Of a stretch of DNA of 64,000 nt, positions 17,632 through 26,609 are shown in pieces. Numbering within the stretch: the first letter of the stretch is position 1; each line of letters starts with the position of its first letter. Location of the stretch: positions 832,169 through 896,168 of the forward strand of contig NZ_FOJG01000002.1 in the NCBI RefSeq assembly GCF_900110835.1. The letters are read 5' to 3'. The position numbers and the translations under genes were made by a program. The notes under the pieces were generated by a model, which worked only from the letters and a program-made list of their open reading frames with translations, was not told the DNA's origin and made no database searches. The stretch comes from Chitinophaga arvensicola (lineage in GTDB: Bacteria > Bacteroidota > Bacteroidia > Chitinophagales > Chitinophagaceae).

Positions 17632-17685
17632 ATTATCATTTTCATACCGGGTATTGCTGCTATTCATTATTCCCGGGAAGCACCG

Positions 17686-20526
17686 TCAATACGGAGAAAT
17701 TCCACGTTTTATAACAAAACCCAATTTTCCATAGAAATCAATGGCAGCCCAGGTATCTACGATGCCCGCCACCTGTATTTTTTCGCCCGGTTTCACCACA
17801 CCAATCACTTTGTGTTTGGTATCCGGGCCGTTGCGCACATTCAGCGTTGTAGCAGCAGTCACCCTTGCCTTACGGTTGCTGGCCTTTATCAGCAAGGTGT
17901 TCTCCACCTCACCCGGAAGCTGGGTATTGGCAGCAGGACGGTTATCTCCCGGCACCATAGACCGTGGTGCACGACGTTCCAGCAAACCAAGAATTTCCGC
18001 CGGCTTCCGGCTGCCCAATTGAGCAGTGAGTGCAGGAGACAACGTGGGACCTGCAGCGGTATTAATAATTTCGCTTTCCAGGAATGCTTTTACCAACGCG
18101 TTGGAAGAGTCCCGCTCCAGCCACGCAATAGCCAGCCGGAGCCGGCCTATACTGCGCGGCGCAGCTGCCGCAAAGAGACTCGCATCGAGTTTACCTAATG
18201 TGAATGGGTCGAGTACTTCCATTACATCCCTGACCCTGCCGGCCGGCAAACTTTCTATATAGGTCAGGAAGGCCGCTTCCCTGCCAGGATTCAGTACCAT
18301 CCAGCCCTGCTCCATGATAAGCCGTCCTATTTGTTCGGAAAGTTCAGTAGGGGCTTTCAGCACCGTTTCTGTGAGCATCTTTTTATAAATCAGCGGCGCA
18401 CTCACCAGTGGATTTACCTGCTGTACAAAATGATCTGCCGTAATACCGTACTCCAGGCCAAATCCAGCCAGGAATGGGAAACGCGCTACTTCTGCCAGTT
18501 CCTGCAACCTGGCCAGGCTCACATTACCTACGCCTACCCCATCCAACGCTACTTTCACCATTCCCACCGTACAATCATTCCACCAACCCGGAGTTGCCGG
18601 AACAAATGCCAACCGGTTATTGAGCTGCGCAGTCGCATTTTTCGGATCTTTAGCCGCTATTTCCACTGCAGCACGCATCACCCCTTCTGCCTCCATACCT
18701 TCTGCTATATAAGTAAGCGCATCACCCAATGCTTTCGGATCAAAGGGATAAATAATATGCATATCGTTTGTAACAGGGTCCCTGAGTTTGGTAGCACTCA
18801 ATCCTACGGATGCACGCGCTGCTTCTATCGCCACGCCTTTCTTCTGTGCCGCAATACGTTGCGCTGTAAACTCGCTCAGATTCGGATTCGCTGCCATATA
18901 CGGTGCAACGCCGGCTGCCGGCGTACCCGCAGGGATCTCATGCGCCCCTACCAGGCAACCTGCAAAGATGATTCGCGCCTTAGCCGGGTTGTTGGGCAAC
19001 TGCCGGATAAGCACATCCAGCAAGGCCTGTGTTCTGGCTTTCGATGCAGCATTGCTTACATCCAGGCTTTCGGTATTATAATTTACTATACCATTCTTCA
19101 TACTTGGTGTGCCCGCCAGCTCCTGGCTATAGGGAGAACCATGCCCCGCAATAATCACCTGCTCAATACGGTATTTTCCGGTGGCATCTTTTTGTCCGTA
19201 TGTTTTCGCCAGCTGCGGAAGCTTATTGGTAATGGTTTTCAGCGAAGCTTGTCCCTCCAGCATTAACACCAGGTTAGGTGAATTGAGGATCAGGTCTTCA
19301 AAAAGACCGGCAGAATCCTGGAAGGCGCCGGCATCGTCGCCTGTGTGCAGAATAAGATGCAGCGGGGCTTTCCTGGACCTGTTTTTAAAATTCGCTTTCA
19401 GTTTATTCAACGCAGGAATCGAAAACCGGTGCAGGTTGCGCACCTTTCCCTTTAATTCCGAAAAAGCGTCGGAAGAAGTAACCGTAAGCATATCTATTAT
19501 CTTCTGAAACTCCGCTCCCCTTGCACCTGCTCCAGGCGTATACAATTGCTGTAAATGCGGCTGGAAATCTTTCCAGTAGTCTTTGAGTTTCTTCCACAGC
19601 ACTTTCCAGGAAGCCACCAGGTCTATCAGTTGTTGCTCTGACACCGAATTATTGAGTACATGCCCGCCCATCAGCGCTTCCAGCTGTTGTAAGGCTACGC
19701 CCAGTTCAATACGTTTAGCCAATGGCGGGGTGCTATCCTGTATTTTCACCGTGTCCACCTGCTGACAACCACGTCCAAAAGCAGACAGCGCCTGCCATTG
19801 CGGGGGTTTCAATGCCACCAGGTCTTTTATTTTCACGTCGCCTGCACCCGGAATTAAATAATCATCTGATCTCAGCCGGTTCAGCAACGACCATAAGGCA
19901 TTGCGATCGGCCGGCTTCTTCAGCGAGGGATCAATAAACCAATCGGATTGCCGCAGCGTATAGTTGCTGAACTCCTCCAGCGACATGCCTTCATTGGCAG
20001 CGGTACCATCTCCCAGCAACGTTGTTTTGTCGCTCCTGTCTACAGGAGAATTAACAAATGGCGCCAGCGGTGCACGGGCAATCACGGAGGCCGGGCGCTG
20101 CTGCACCACATGCGTCAGTTCATGCGCCAGCAGGTGTTTCCCTTCCTTGTCGCCGCTGTATTCATTCGCACCAAAAAAGATATCATTGCCATGCGTAAAA
20201 GCTTTTGCCTGCAACTGCCCGCTGAGCCGGGCCGCTCCTGCATCTTCGTGGATACGTACCGCACTGAAATCCCGGCCAAAAGCACGGCCCATATCCTGCT
20301 GCTGACGCGCAGGTAGCGGCGAGCCGCCGCCTTTACTTTGGGCAAGCTGCTGTTCTACGTCCGGTGCCACTTCCTGTGTCCCCGTATCTCCTTCCGCCTG
20401 CCGCTGAATGACGGGCTGAAAAAAAGATTCCTTCACCGGAGAGGTACCAAAAAAAGGACCTTCCCGCTGTTGAGGAGCCGTAGCTTTTAATCCCGCTGGT
20501 TGTATTTGTGCATTTGGTCTGGCCAC
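17686..20526 (-). CDS. DUF4157 eCIS effector candidate with caspase/CHAT-like His-Cys domain and SH3 tail
   Basis: 946 residues, no signal peptide. PFF at 24-26 and FF at 35-36 form the shared N-terminal motif; DUF4157 covers about 70-145 with HELTH at 135-139. Residues about 385-590 look like a clan CD (caspase/CHAT) fold: a strand LHLILHTGDDAG, then strand-HG (QVIIAGHGS, His462) and strand-Cys (ARIIFAGCLVG, Cys524), the standard catalytic arrangement. A helical region follows (about 600-860), then a bacterial SH3 domain (about 870-946, ATTLNVRNGPDTKHKVIG). The layout fits an injected protease or processing enzyme. The peptidase assignment is from motif order only and no substrate is implied. 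Confidence 0.8.
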   Translation of the reverse strand: MARPNAQIQPAGLKATAPQQREGPFFGTSPVKESFFQPVIQRQAEGDTGTQEVAPDVEQQLAQSKGGGSPLPARQQQDMGRAFGRDFSAVRIHEDAGAARLSGQLQAKAFTHGNDIFFGANEYSGDKEGKHLLAHELTHVVQQRPASVIARAPLAPFVNSPVDRSDKTTLLGDGTAANEGMSLEEFSNYTLRQSDWFIDPSLKKPADRNALWSLLNRLRSDDYLIPGAGDVKIKDLVALKPPQWQALSAFGRGCQQVDTVKIQDSTPPLAKRIELGVALQQLEALMGGHVLNNSVSEQQLIDLVASWKVLWKKLKDYWKDFQPHLQQLYTPGAGARGAEFQKIIDMLTVTSSDAFSELKGKVRNLHRFSIPALNKLKANFKNRSRKAPLHLILHTGDDAGAFQDSAGLFEDLILNSPNLVLMLEGQASLKTITNKLPQLAKTYGQKDATGKYRIEQVIIAGHGSPYSQELAGTPSMKNGIVNYNTESLDVSNAASKARTQALLDVLIRQLPNNPAKARIIFAGCLVGAHEIPAGTPAAGVAPYMAANPNLSEFTAQRIAAQKKGVAIEAARASVGLSATKLRDPVTNDMHIIYPFDPKALGDALTYIAEGMEAEGVMRAAVEIAAKDPKNATAQLNNRLAFVPATPGWWNDCTVGMVKVALDGVGVGNVSLARLQELAEVARFPFLAGFGLEYGITADHFVQQVNPLVSAPLIYKKMLTETVLKAPTELSEQIGRLIMEQGWMVLNPGREAAFLTYIESLPAGRVRDVMEVLDPFTLGKLDASLFAAAAPRSIGRLRLAIAWLERDSSNALVKAFLESEIINTAAGPTLSPALTAQLGSRKPAEILGLLERRAPRSMVPGDNRPAANTQLPGEVENTLLIKASNRKARVTAATTLNVRNGPDTKHKVIGVVKPGEKIQVAGIVDTWAAIDFYGKLGFVIKRGISPY

Positions 20527-20537
20527 GTGCTTCCGTT

Positions 20538-21896
20538 TTATTCAATTGTCTGGTTAGGAACACAAACGCCCTGACCATTATTACTTTCTGACCGTCTCAC
20601 ATACCGGCAGGTAGGACCTCCATAAATGGCTTCCAGGTCCAGGCCTGGCGCCATTCCCGGTTGCCAGTCGCCGATAATCGAAATCGGCGCCAGACCGCTG
20701 GTCTGCTTCTTTTTGATATCTACATTCTCCGAACCGGTCACACTCCAGAACGCATGATTCAATGGAATAAAAGCACCCATTTCGCGCACACCCAGCACCA
20801 CTGCAAAATTCATCAGCCAGAAATAATGTGTGAGATGGAAAGGCCCTTTTTTTGCATCCGGGTAATGCAGGGGGAATACCGCACCCGGGCGATCCCGGAG
20901 ACCTATCTTACCCTTGGTAGTACCCGGACCTGAGTTGAACATACTCAATCCATCTATAGCAAAGCCACTGGTAGCGTTTTCCAGATCTTTACAAGGTAAC
21001 AGGTTGCAATTGGCGTAGTCGAGCAGCATCGTGCGACCGGCATTGTCGCTGTATTGCGCCATCAGCGTGTCGCGCGTGAGGATCTGCGTAAAACCAACAC
21101 CCGTGCCACCCAGGGACGTCAGCGTGATATCGGCCGATGCGGCCATGGAAAAATGAGTGCGGGCGAAAAAGTTATCCGCCTCATTAAAAGTGGGCTTGGG
21201 CGTGGGAATTCCCTGTTGTTTTATGATCAGGTTCTGTACATCCACATCCACCCAGGGTGGCAACTTGGATACAACCGGCGTGGGCCTGAACAGGAACAGT
21301 TCCACCCGCCGGTTACGCGCCTGATTTTCCGGAGAAGTTTCCGGCGCCAGGCTTCTCGGACTGGTAGTGGAATCTATCACAATCCTGTTGGCAGGAATTT
21401 TTTTAGCGATCAGGAAATCACGGATCACCGCCGCTCTCTGTCCTGCCAGTGCTTTGTTGCTGTCTGCATTGCCGGAGGTACTGGCCGCACCTTGTAGCTT
21501 CACCTGTAAAGAGCTGTCTTTTTTTAATAACTCTACCCAACGATCGCCTACTTCGTTTAGCCTTTGGCGGTGTGCATCACGCATATCTGTTTCACCCACG
21601 CAATAATTCCAGAAAATTAATTCGTTGCTGCTGGCTTTACCGGCACTCGTATCTTCCACCCCGAAAATCTTACCTGGATTATCACTGGCCCATTTGGCTT
21701 CCGGCGTCTTGTCTGATTTACAAGCATCTGCCACTGCGGCGTTGGCGGTATCTTTGGCTTTTGTATCTGCGGGTTGCTTTTGCAGGGTACTATCAGGGGC
21801 TTTACTGAAAAAAGAATCCCCGCCCTCAGCTTTGCTGAAAAAAGGCTTATCACTTTCCGCCTGTTTATTGTTTAAGTTTTTGGGGTGCTTCTTCAT
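20538..21896 (-). CDS. OmpA-like domain protein with eCIS N-terminal motif
   Basis: 452 residues, no signal peptide. PFF at 18-20 and FFSK at 29-32 match the start of the DUF4157 proteins. An OmpA-C/MotB-type domain lies at about 93-205 (LQGAASTSG, RAAVIRDFLIAKKI, ENQARNRRVELFLF); such domains bind peptidoglycan. The remaining 250 residues are unrecognised, contain several aromatic-rich stretches (FHLTHYFWLMNFAVVLG) and end with Cys-rich sequence. As it lacks an export signal, a peptidoglycan-binding role would need delivery by the injection particle or cell lysis. It overlaps nothing but is 11 bases from both neighbours, so it is co-transcribed. Confidence 0.72.
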   Translation of the reverse strand: MKKHPKNLNNKQAESDKPFFSKAEGGDSFFSKAPDSTLQKQPADTKAKDTANAAVADACKSDKTPEAKWASDNPGKIFGVEDTSAGKASSNELIFWNYCVGETDMRDAHRQRLNEVGDRWVELLKKDSSLQVKLQGAASTSGNADSNKALAGQRAAVIRDFLIAKKIPANRIVIDSTTSPRSLAPETSPENQARNRRVELFLFRPTPVVSKLPPWVDVDVQNLIIKQQGIPTPKPTFNEADNFFARTHFSMAASADITLTSLGGTGVGFTQILTRDTLMAQYSDNAGRTMLLDYANCNLLPCKDLENATSGFAIDGLSMFNSGPGTTKGKIGLRDRPGAVFPLHYPDAKKGPFHLTHYFWLMNFAVVLGVREMGAFIPLNHAFWSVTGSENVDIKKKQTSGLAPISIIGDWQPGMAPGLDLEAIYGGPTCRYVRRSESNNGQGVCVPNQTIE

Positions 21897-21907
21897 ATCA
21901 GACTATT

Positions 21908-22528
21908 TTATTCAAACAACGGTTCTTCTTTGAAATAGGCAGCCAGAGCTGCTGCATCATCTATCTTTCGCGTGCCTTCTTTTGTTTCTATCACCACCTC
22001 CATTACCTGTGTTCTCTCCACCTGCATGTTTGTAAATGGCCCGGGGTTACGCCATACGTTTTCACTGATCTGTGCATCCGACAGGGACACCGTTTCCATG
22101 CGCACCTGTTCCATTTGCGTATTCATGAGCCAGGCCGCTTCCAGAGAGGTATCTGCTAATGCTACGTCTTTCCATATGGTGCCGGTAAAATCCGCCCGCT
22201 TTCCATTGCTGTTGATCATTTCACAACGTTCAAACCGGGAATAGGACAGATTACACTTAAAGAAACTGCAATGCACAAACCGGCAATCAATGAAGGTACA
22301 GTATAGCACATCTGCAAAAGAAAAATCTACATCTTCAAAAACTACATTTTCAAAAACGCAGTACGACAACAGGCTCTCCTGCACCGACAAATGATCCAGT
22401 GTTGCATCAGCAAACCTGACATCACCCAGCCGGAGTTGGTTTCCGGCACTATTATCCCCTCCGTTATCCAGCCATTGCTCATGTTCCCGGATGGCTTCCT
22501 GTAAATTTTTGCTGTTGATCTGATCCAT
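21908..22528 (-). CDS. Pentapeptide-repeat protein in the eCIS cargo module
   Basis: 206 residues. Tandem A(D/N)LxX-type pentapeptides run from about residue 30 to 150 (VRFADATLDHL, VVFEDVDFSFADVLYCTF, CSFFKCNLSYSRFERC, RADFTGTIW). They form a right-handed quadrilateral beta-helix. Pentapeptide proteins can protect DNA gyrase, act as membrane-associated effectors, or serve as binding scaffolds; the sequence does not tell which. It sits between a nuclease-like DUF4157 protein and the OmpA-domain protein, 10-11 bases from each, which raises the possibility of an immunity or adaptor role for the nuclease-like protein. Confidence 0.85.
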   Translation of the reverse strand: MDQINSKNLQEAIREHEQWLDNGGDNSAGNQLRLGDVRFADATLDHLSVQESLLSYCVFENVVFEDVDFSFADVLYCTFIDCRFVHCSFFKCNLSYSRFERCEMINSNGKRADFTGTIWKDVALADTSLEAAWLMNTQMEQVRMETVSLSDAQISENVWRNPGPFTNMQVERTQVMEVVIETKEGTRKIDDAAALAAYFKEEPLFE

Positions 22529-22538
22529 GCCTGTTGCT

Positions 22539-25136
22539 TTAATTGTTGATGATAATTACCCGCTTCGTACCATCCGGAATAGGGCTTGGCGGCCCTTTCA
22601 TGATGGCATCCAGTTCTTTAAGGAAAGTAGCTTTTTCTGCCGGTGTAAGGTTACCTACATCTACTACTACTTCCACATCCCTGGTATATTTCTGTATTTT
22701 CAGACCGATGTCCTTTGCCTGCAGATCTACGCCGTAGGTCTTGCCGTTTGGCAATGTTGGCTCAACCGGTGTTTTTATTTCCACGTAGTTAATCAGTTTA
22801 TTCTTCTCATCCACCATCGCGAAATCATGTGGTGCTTCTCCATTGTCAGTATCCGGTCTTCTGGCCCTTCCTTTCAGGCGGCCCGTCTGCTCTGCCTGTA
22901 ACACGGCGCTGGCTTCTGCATCTTTCTTCGGACCTACCTTTCCATCTTCGATGGCGAGGTCTTTAAACCGTTGTCTGAAATTAGCGATTTCCTGTTCTAC
23001 ATTTTCATAAAGCGCCAATTTCTGTTGCTCGGTCAGATCCGCTCTTGCTTCGATATTCCTGAGCCGGGTTTCAAACGCATCCGGTGTACCACCACGCATG
23101 CGGTTATCCAGCTTAATTTCCTTGTCGTATTTCAATCTGATATCATCACAGGGCGAAGCGCACACCAGGCATTTACCATTTTCATCTACCTGTACCTTAC
23201 GTTTCCCATCAATACTGTTGCCTTCCGCTTCAATTTTAGGCGCTTCCCCTTTCGCACCCGGCGTTTCTGTTTCTCCTTTGATCTTACCATTTTTTACTTC
23301 TCCCTTCGCTCCCATTTCTATGTACCGGAGATAGCGGGCGATAAGCATCTGCAAGTCCTTCGGCAACCAACTCACCACCTGCTTCAGGATGGCGCCGGCA
23401 ATTTTACCGCCCACCCAGGCCAGGGCCAGTAAAGCCAGCATCATGGCTGTACTGATAGATCCTTCCGCAATGCGTTTGTAATAATTATCATTTTCTGCGG
23501 CCAGGGCGCCATCTTTGGCACAGGCCTCAATGCTGTTCAGGCTTAGTACACTTTTCAAAATCACCAGCAGTTCCGTGCCTATGGTAGCTGCCAGTAAACC
23601 TTCGCCGATGCTGCCTGCTGTTGCCAGTCCTGCTCCAAAGCCCGCTGCCGCTCCCGGCGCAGCTCCTACGCCACCGGCAGCAGCGCCGCCTACCAATCCC
23701 ATCACGGTTTCGGAGGCAACAATCACAATAGCCACCCATCCATAGAAACGGTTGGCTATACTCAGCAAATCTTTCTGTACATAGAGGAACTGATCTGTGA
23801 ACTTGCCTACATTCAGTTCTTTCAATTCATGGATCGCCAGCTTCGCATCTTTCATCAGGGTGGCGATCTCTTTACCCAATCCTTTCTGATTTTTAGGATC
23901 GGTTTCAAAAGCGGTGGTGATGCCTTCAAAAGGATAGAGCTGGTCGTGAACGGTTTCTTTGATCGTTTCCCACCAGTTATCCTTGAGATGCGATAGCATG
24001 GGCTTTAAATAGTCGTCCCAGATAATTTCCAGGTGCCGCCTGTCTGCGAAAGGCAGGGAGAAGAAATATTTCTGTACTGCCGGACCAATGGCGTCTATCT
24101 TTTGCTCTATAAATGCTTTTATTTCGGCCAGGATCTGCTCTTTATGTGCAATCACTTCCTGGATCATTTTCACCGTTGCCACAAATCCTTTCAGCATCAG
24201 CAGGGCTGCCGGCAAGCCCGGGATGGTACTGATCACCACCTGTGCCGCCGTACCGGAAGCCGCATCCAGGATCATCTCCGCTGCCTCCAACGGCGATTCC
24301 GGGATCTTGATCCCCAGCAGATCTGCCAGGTCACCCAAACCGCCTGCCACTGTACTCACCACGCTGCTGAGCAACCCTTCCCGCTGTACCATTTGCGGCA
24401 TCGCGGCTGGTGTCAGCGTATTCTGCTGCAATACATGTGTGAGCTCATGGGCCAGCAGGTGTTTGCCGCTATCTGACCCGGGGTTGTATTCGCGTTGATT
24501 GAAGTAAATATCATTCCCGTGCGTGAAAGCCCGGGCTTGTAAACTATTGTTCAAACCGGCAGCATGACTGCCGGTATGGATCTGTACATTTTCAAAACTT
24601 TTCCCGAAAGCACCTTCCATATCCTGCCGCACATCCCGCGCCATCGACTGCCCTTTGCCTTTACTGCTACTAATGCCTGCTTCCACTGCCGGTGCAGCTA
24701 CAGCGGCGCCTCCGGAGCCAGCCGGTTGCAGGCGGATCTCCGACGGGCCACCGGTATCAAAGATAGGTTTGCGTTGCAAACCCGGTTTTTTCTTTTCGGA
24801 TTGTTCTTCTTTTTGCTCCTGTTCTTCGTGTTCACAGGCAGCACATTTCAATTGTATAGCCGGGCTTTTGCGCTGCAACGGGCTTCCCTCTACGGGCGTT
24901 GCCGGCGCCGGCTGGGCTAATCGCTGTACCACCTTATCGGCCGTGGCATCTGCTTCTTTTTCATAATGATCTCCGGGTTCTCCTACAGATAGTTTTGTCT
25001 GAACCACCGGCTGACCAGGGAAAAAGGAACCAGTACTTTTTTCATTGGAAAAAAATCCCCCTTTCCCTTTGTTGAAAAAGGGTTGACCGGCCCGATGCGG
25101 GGCGGCAGTAGCCGTGCGGGGGGTAACTGTTTTCAT
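22539..25136 (-). CDS. DUF4157 eCIS effector candidate with nuclease-like C-terminus
   Basis: 865 residues, no signal peptide. PFF at 19-21 with further FF pairs at 28-29 and 38-39; Cys pair CAAC at 98-101; DUF4157 at about 160-240 with HELTH at 230-234. The middle (about 255-600) is helical with hydrophobic, Gly/Ala-rich segments at about 467-530 and 561-590 that could insert in a membrane. A Cys cluster (CLVCASPC, 656-663) precedes the C-terminal domain, which contains HDF (Asp771) and YVEIKT (Glu786, Lys788) followed by LQAKDIGLKIQKY, a PD-(D/E)xK-like layout of nucleases. This N-terminal trafficking plus C-terminal toxin design fits an injected effector. The nuclease call is inference. 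Confidence 0.78.
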   Translation of the reverse strand: MKTVTPRTATAAPHRAGQPFFNKGKGGFFSNEKSTGSFFPGQPVVQTKLSVGEPGDHYEKEADATADKVVQRLAQPAPATPVEGSPLQRKSPAIQLKCAACEHEEQEQKEEQSEKKKPGLQRKPIFDTGGPSEIRLQPAGSGGAAVAAPAVEAGISSSKGKGQSMARDVRQDMEGAFGKSFENVQIHTGSHAAGLNNSLQARAFTHGNDIYFNQREYNPGSDSGKHLLAHELTHVLQQNTLTPAAMPQMVQREGLLSSVVSTVAGGLGDLADLLGIKIPESPLEAAEMILDAASGTAAQVVISTIPGLPAALLMLKGFVATVKMIQEVIAHKEQILAEIKAFIEQKIDAIGPAVQKYFFSLPFADRRHLEIIWDDYLKPMLSHLKDNWWETIKETVHDQLYPFEGITTAFETDPKNQKGLGKEIATLMKDAKLAIHELKELNVGKFTDQFLYVQKDLLSIANRFYGWVAIVIVASETVMGLVGGAAAGGVGAAPGAAAGFGAGLATAGSIGEGLLAATIGTELLVILKSVLSLNSIEACAKDGALAAENDNYYKRIAEGSISTAMMLALLALAWVGGKIAGAILKQVVSWLPKDLQMLIARYLRYIEMGAKGEVKNGKIKGETETPGAKGEAPKIEAEGNSIDGKRKVQVDENGKCLVCASPCDDIRLKYDKEIKLDNRMRGGTPDAFETRLRNIEARADLTEQQKLALYENVEQEIANFRQRFKDLAIEDGKVGPKKDAEASAVLQAEQTGRLKGRARRPDTDNGEAPHDFAMVDEKNKLINYVEIKTPVEPTLPNGKTYGVDLQAKDIGLKIQKYTRDVEVVVDVGNLTPAEKATFLKELDAIMKGPPSPIPDGTKRVIIINN

Positions 25137-25163
25137 ATTCGCGGAAAGCTGCAGTACCAGACG

Positions 25164-26606
25164 CTATCGCCATTGTACATGCAGCGGAATTTTCATCCAG
25201 TTTAATTTGATGATACTGATATTCCAGGGCAGATGATCCAGCAGCATATCTATCACACCAGACTCCATCTGTAACTGATGCTTGTCTTCGCCCATGGTAA
25301 GTTTTCCGGAGCGCTGAAGGAACCCTTCCCTTAGTCCATCTACCGAAGTATTCTTTAATATCTTCCAGTGTTGGATCGCATTTTCCAGCAGCCCGTCTGC
25401 TTCCTCCATCGCCGCCGGATCCGGCGTCAGCCTGGTATCCAGGGGTTGCTTCAATGGCCAGCCACAGAGCAGCTTGGGTAATACTATCTCAAATTCTTCG
25501 GCCTCCGTTTGCCCGGTGGCCATATAATGCAGCAACAGGATCGCCTTTTGCCGGGCAGCTGCATTGATAAACTGTTTGCCGTCCGTCCATTCCAGTTGCC
25601 GGAACAAGGGCGACAACCAATGATGCAGTAAGATGATGCCCGCATGCATTACATAAAAAGTATTTTTTTCGGTGGTATCTGCCTGTAGCTCAGTTTCAGC
25701 AATCGCTTTTTCATTAGGCAACACTTCCGGTATATCCGTTACCGTAGTCACTTTCTTTTGCAGCGCCGATGGATGGGTAGTAATATAATCCGATACCACA
25801 CCACGTAACTTCTGCCAGTCTTTACGCCCGCATAGCGTTTGCAGGGCATCCATATCAGTAAGTAATACAGGTGCTGTTGTGATGAGTAAACGATGAAGGA
25901 AAACTACTTCACTGCTGGCAGGATCTTCCGCTGCCTGCAACAACAGCGACTGCCAGCAGTCCTGTTCAAAGGCTCCTTCCGTCAGCAATGATTCCTTTGC
26001 AAAAATAAGGCTGCCGCTGGCTTCATAGAGTTGTTGTATCAACAATTCCCAGTGTACCTGGTTCTTTGCCGTGATAGTACCCAGCAATTGCGCCAGGAAA
26101 GCCCGTGGGTGCTGGAAAACAATGCGGCGCAAATAATCGGGAGATGTTATCAACTGCTTCTTTAGATAAGCGATAGCACCATAGCTGGTTGCCAGTGTTT
26201 GCAATACCTGCTGATACCAGGCGGTATCCGGGCGACCGGCATTCCATGGAAGCGCCCCTTGTTCCATATAGTAGCACCATTGATCAAAAGCATGCTCCGG
26301 CAGGCTTTTAAAGCTGGGTCCTTTTATTTTTAAGAGAAACAGGGCTTCGCTGACTTTGGCCACCAGTAAAGCGACGTACTGATCATTCTCCAGGTCCCTG
26401 GCTTCTATCTTCCCCAGATCAATTTCGAGGCGGTCGATATAGATGACCACATCTTCCGTACTGATACTGTCGAATAGCTGCTCCAGCGCCGGGATGATTT
26501 TTTTCCAGTACAGGTCTGTTACCTGGTGTTGCCAGGTAAATACCGTTTCTTTGTTATGTACGGTCAGCAGGAGTGTTTGTTTGCGGATCCTATGTAACAT
26601 CATCAT
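25164..26606 (-). CDS. Contractile injection system tape-measure protein
   Basis: About 480 residues. The beginning (HRIRKQTLLLTVHNKE, IIPALEQLFDSIS, VIYIDRLEIDLGKI) and the C-terminal part (GIILLHHWLSPLFRQL, ARQKAILLLHYMATGQ, ESGVIDMLLDHLPWNISIIKL) match the CIS tape-measure family of Bacteroidota eCIS, which sets tube length. The exact start is uncertain: after GTG at 26609 there are three consecutive ATG codons, at 26606, 26603 and 26600. The baseplate gene upstream stops directly before it. At this length it would specify a fairly short particle if one residue spans a helix rise, but that is inference. Confidence 0.88.
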   Translation of the reverse strand: MMMLHRIRKQTLLLTVHNKETVFTWQHQVTDLYWKKIIPALEQLFDSISTEDVVIYIDRLEIDLGKIEARDLENDQYVALLVAKVSEALFLLKIKGPSFKSLPEHAFDQWCYYMEQGALPWNAGRPDTAWYQQVLQTLATSYGAIAYLKKQLITSPDYLRRIVFQHPRAFLAQLLGTITAKNQVHWELLIQQLYEASGSLIFAKESLLTEGAFEQDCWQSLLLQAAEDPASSEVVFLHRLLITTAPVLLTDMDALQTLCGRKDWQKLRGVVSDYITTHPSALQKKVTTVTDIPEVLPNEKAIAETELQADTTEKNTFYVMHAGIILLHHWLSPLFRQLEWTDGKQFINAAARQKAILLLHYMATGQTEAEEFEIVLPKLLCGWPLKQPLDTRLTPDPAAMEEADGLLENAIQHWKILKNTSVDGLREGFLQRSGKLTMGEDKHQLQMESGVIDMLLDHLPWNISIIKLNWMKIPLHVQWR

Positions 26607-26609
26607 CAC

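Noticed and set aside
18331..19266. 311-codon plus-strand open frame opposite the 946-aa DUF4157 gene
   Set aside because: Antisense shadow with Cys/Arg/His-rich composition and no recognisable motif.
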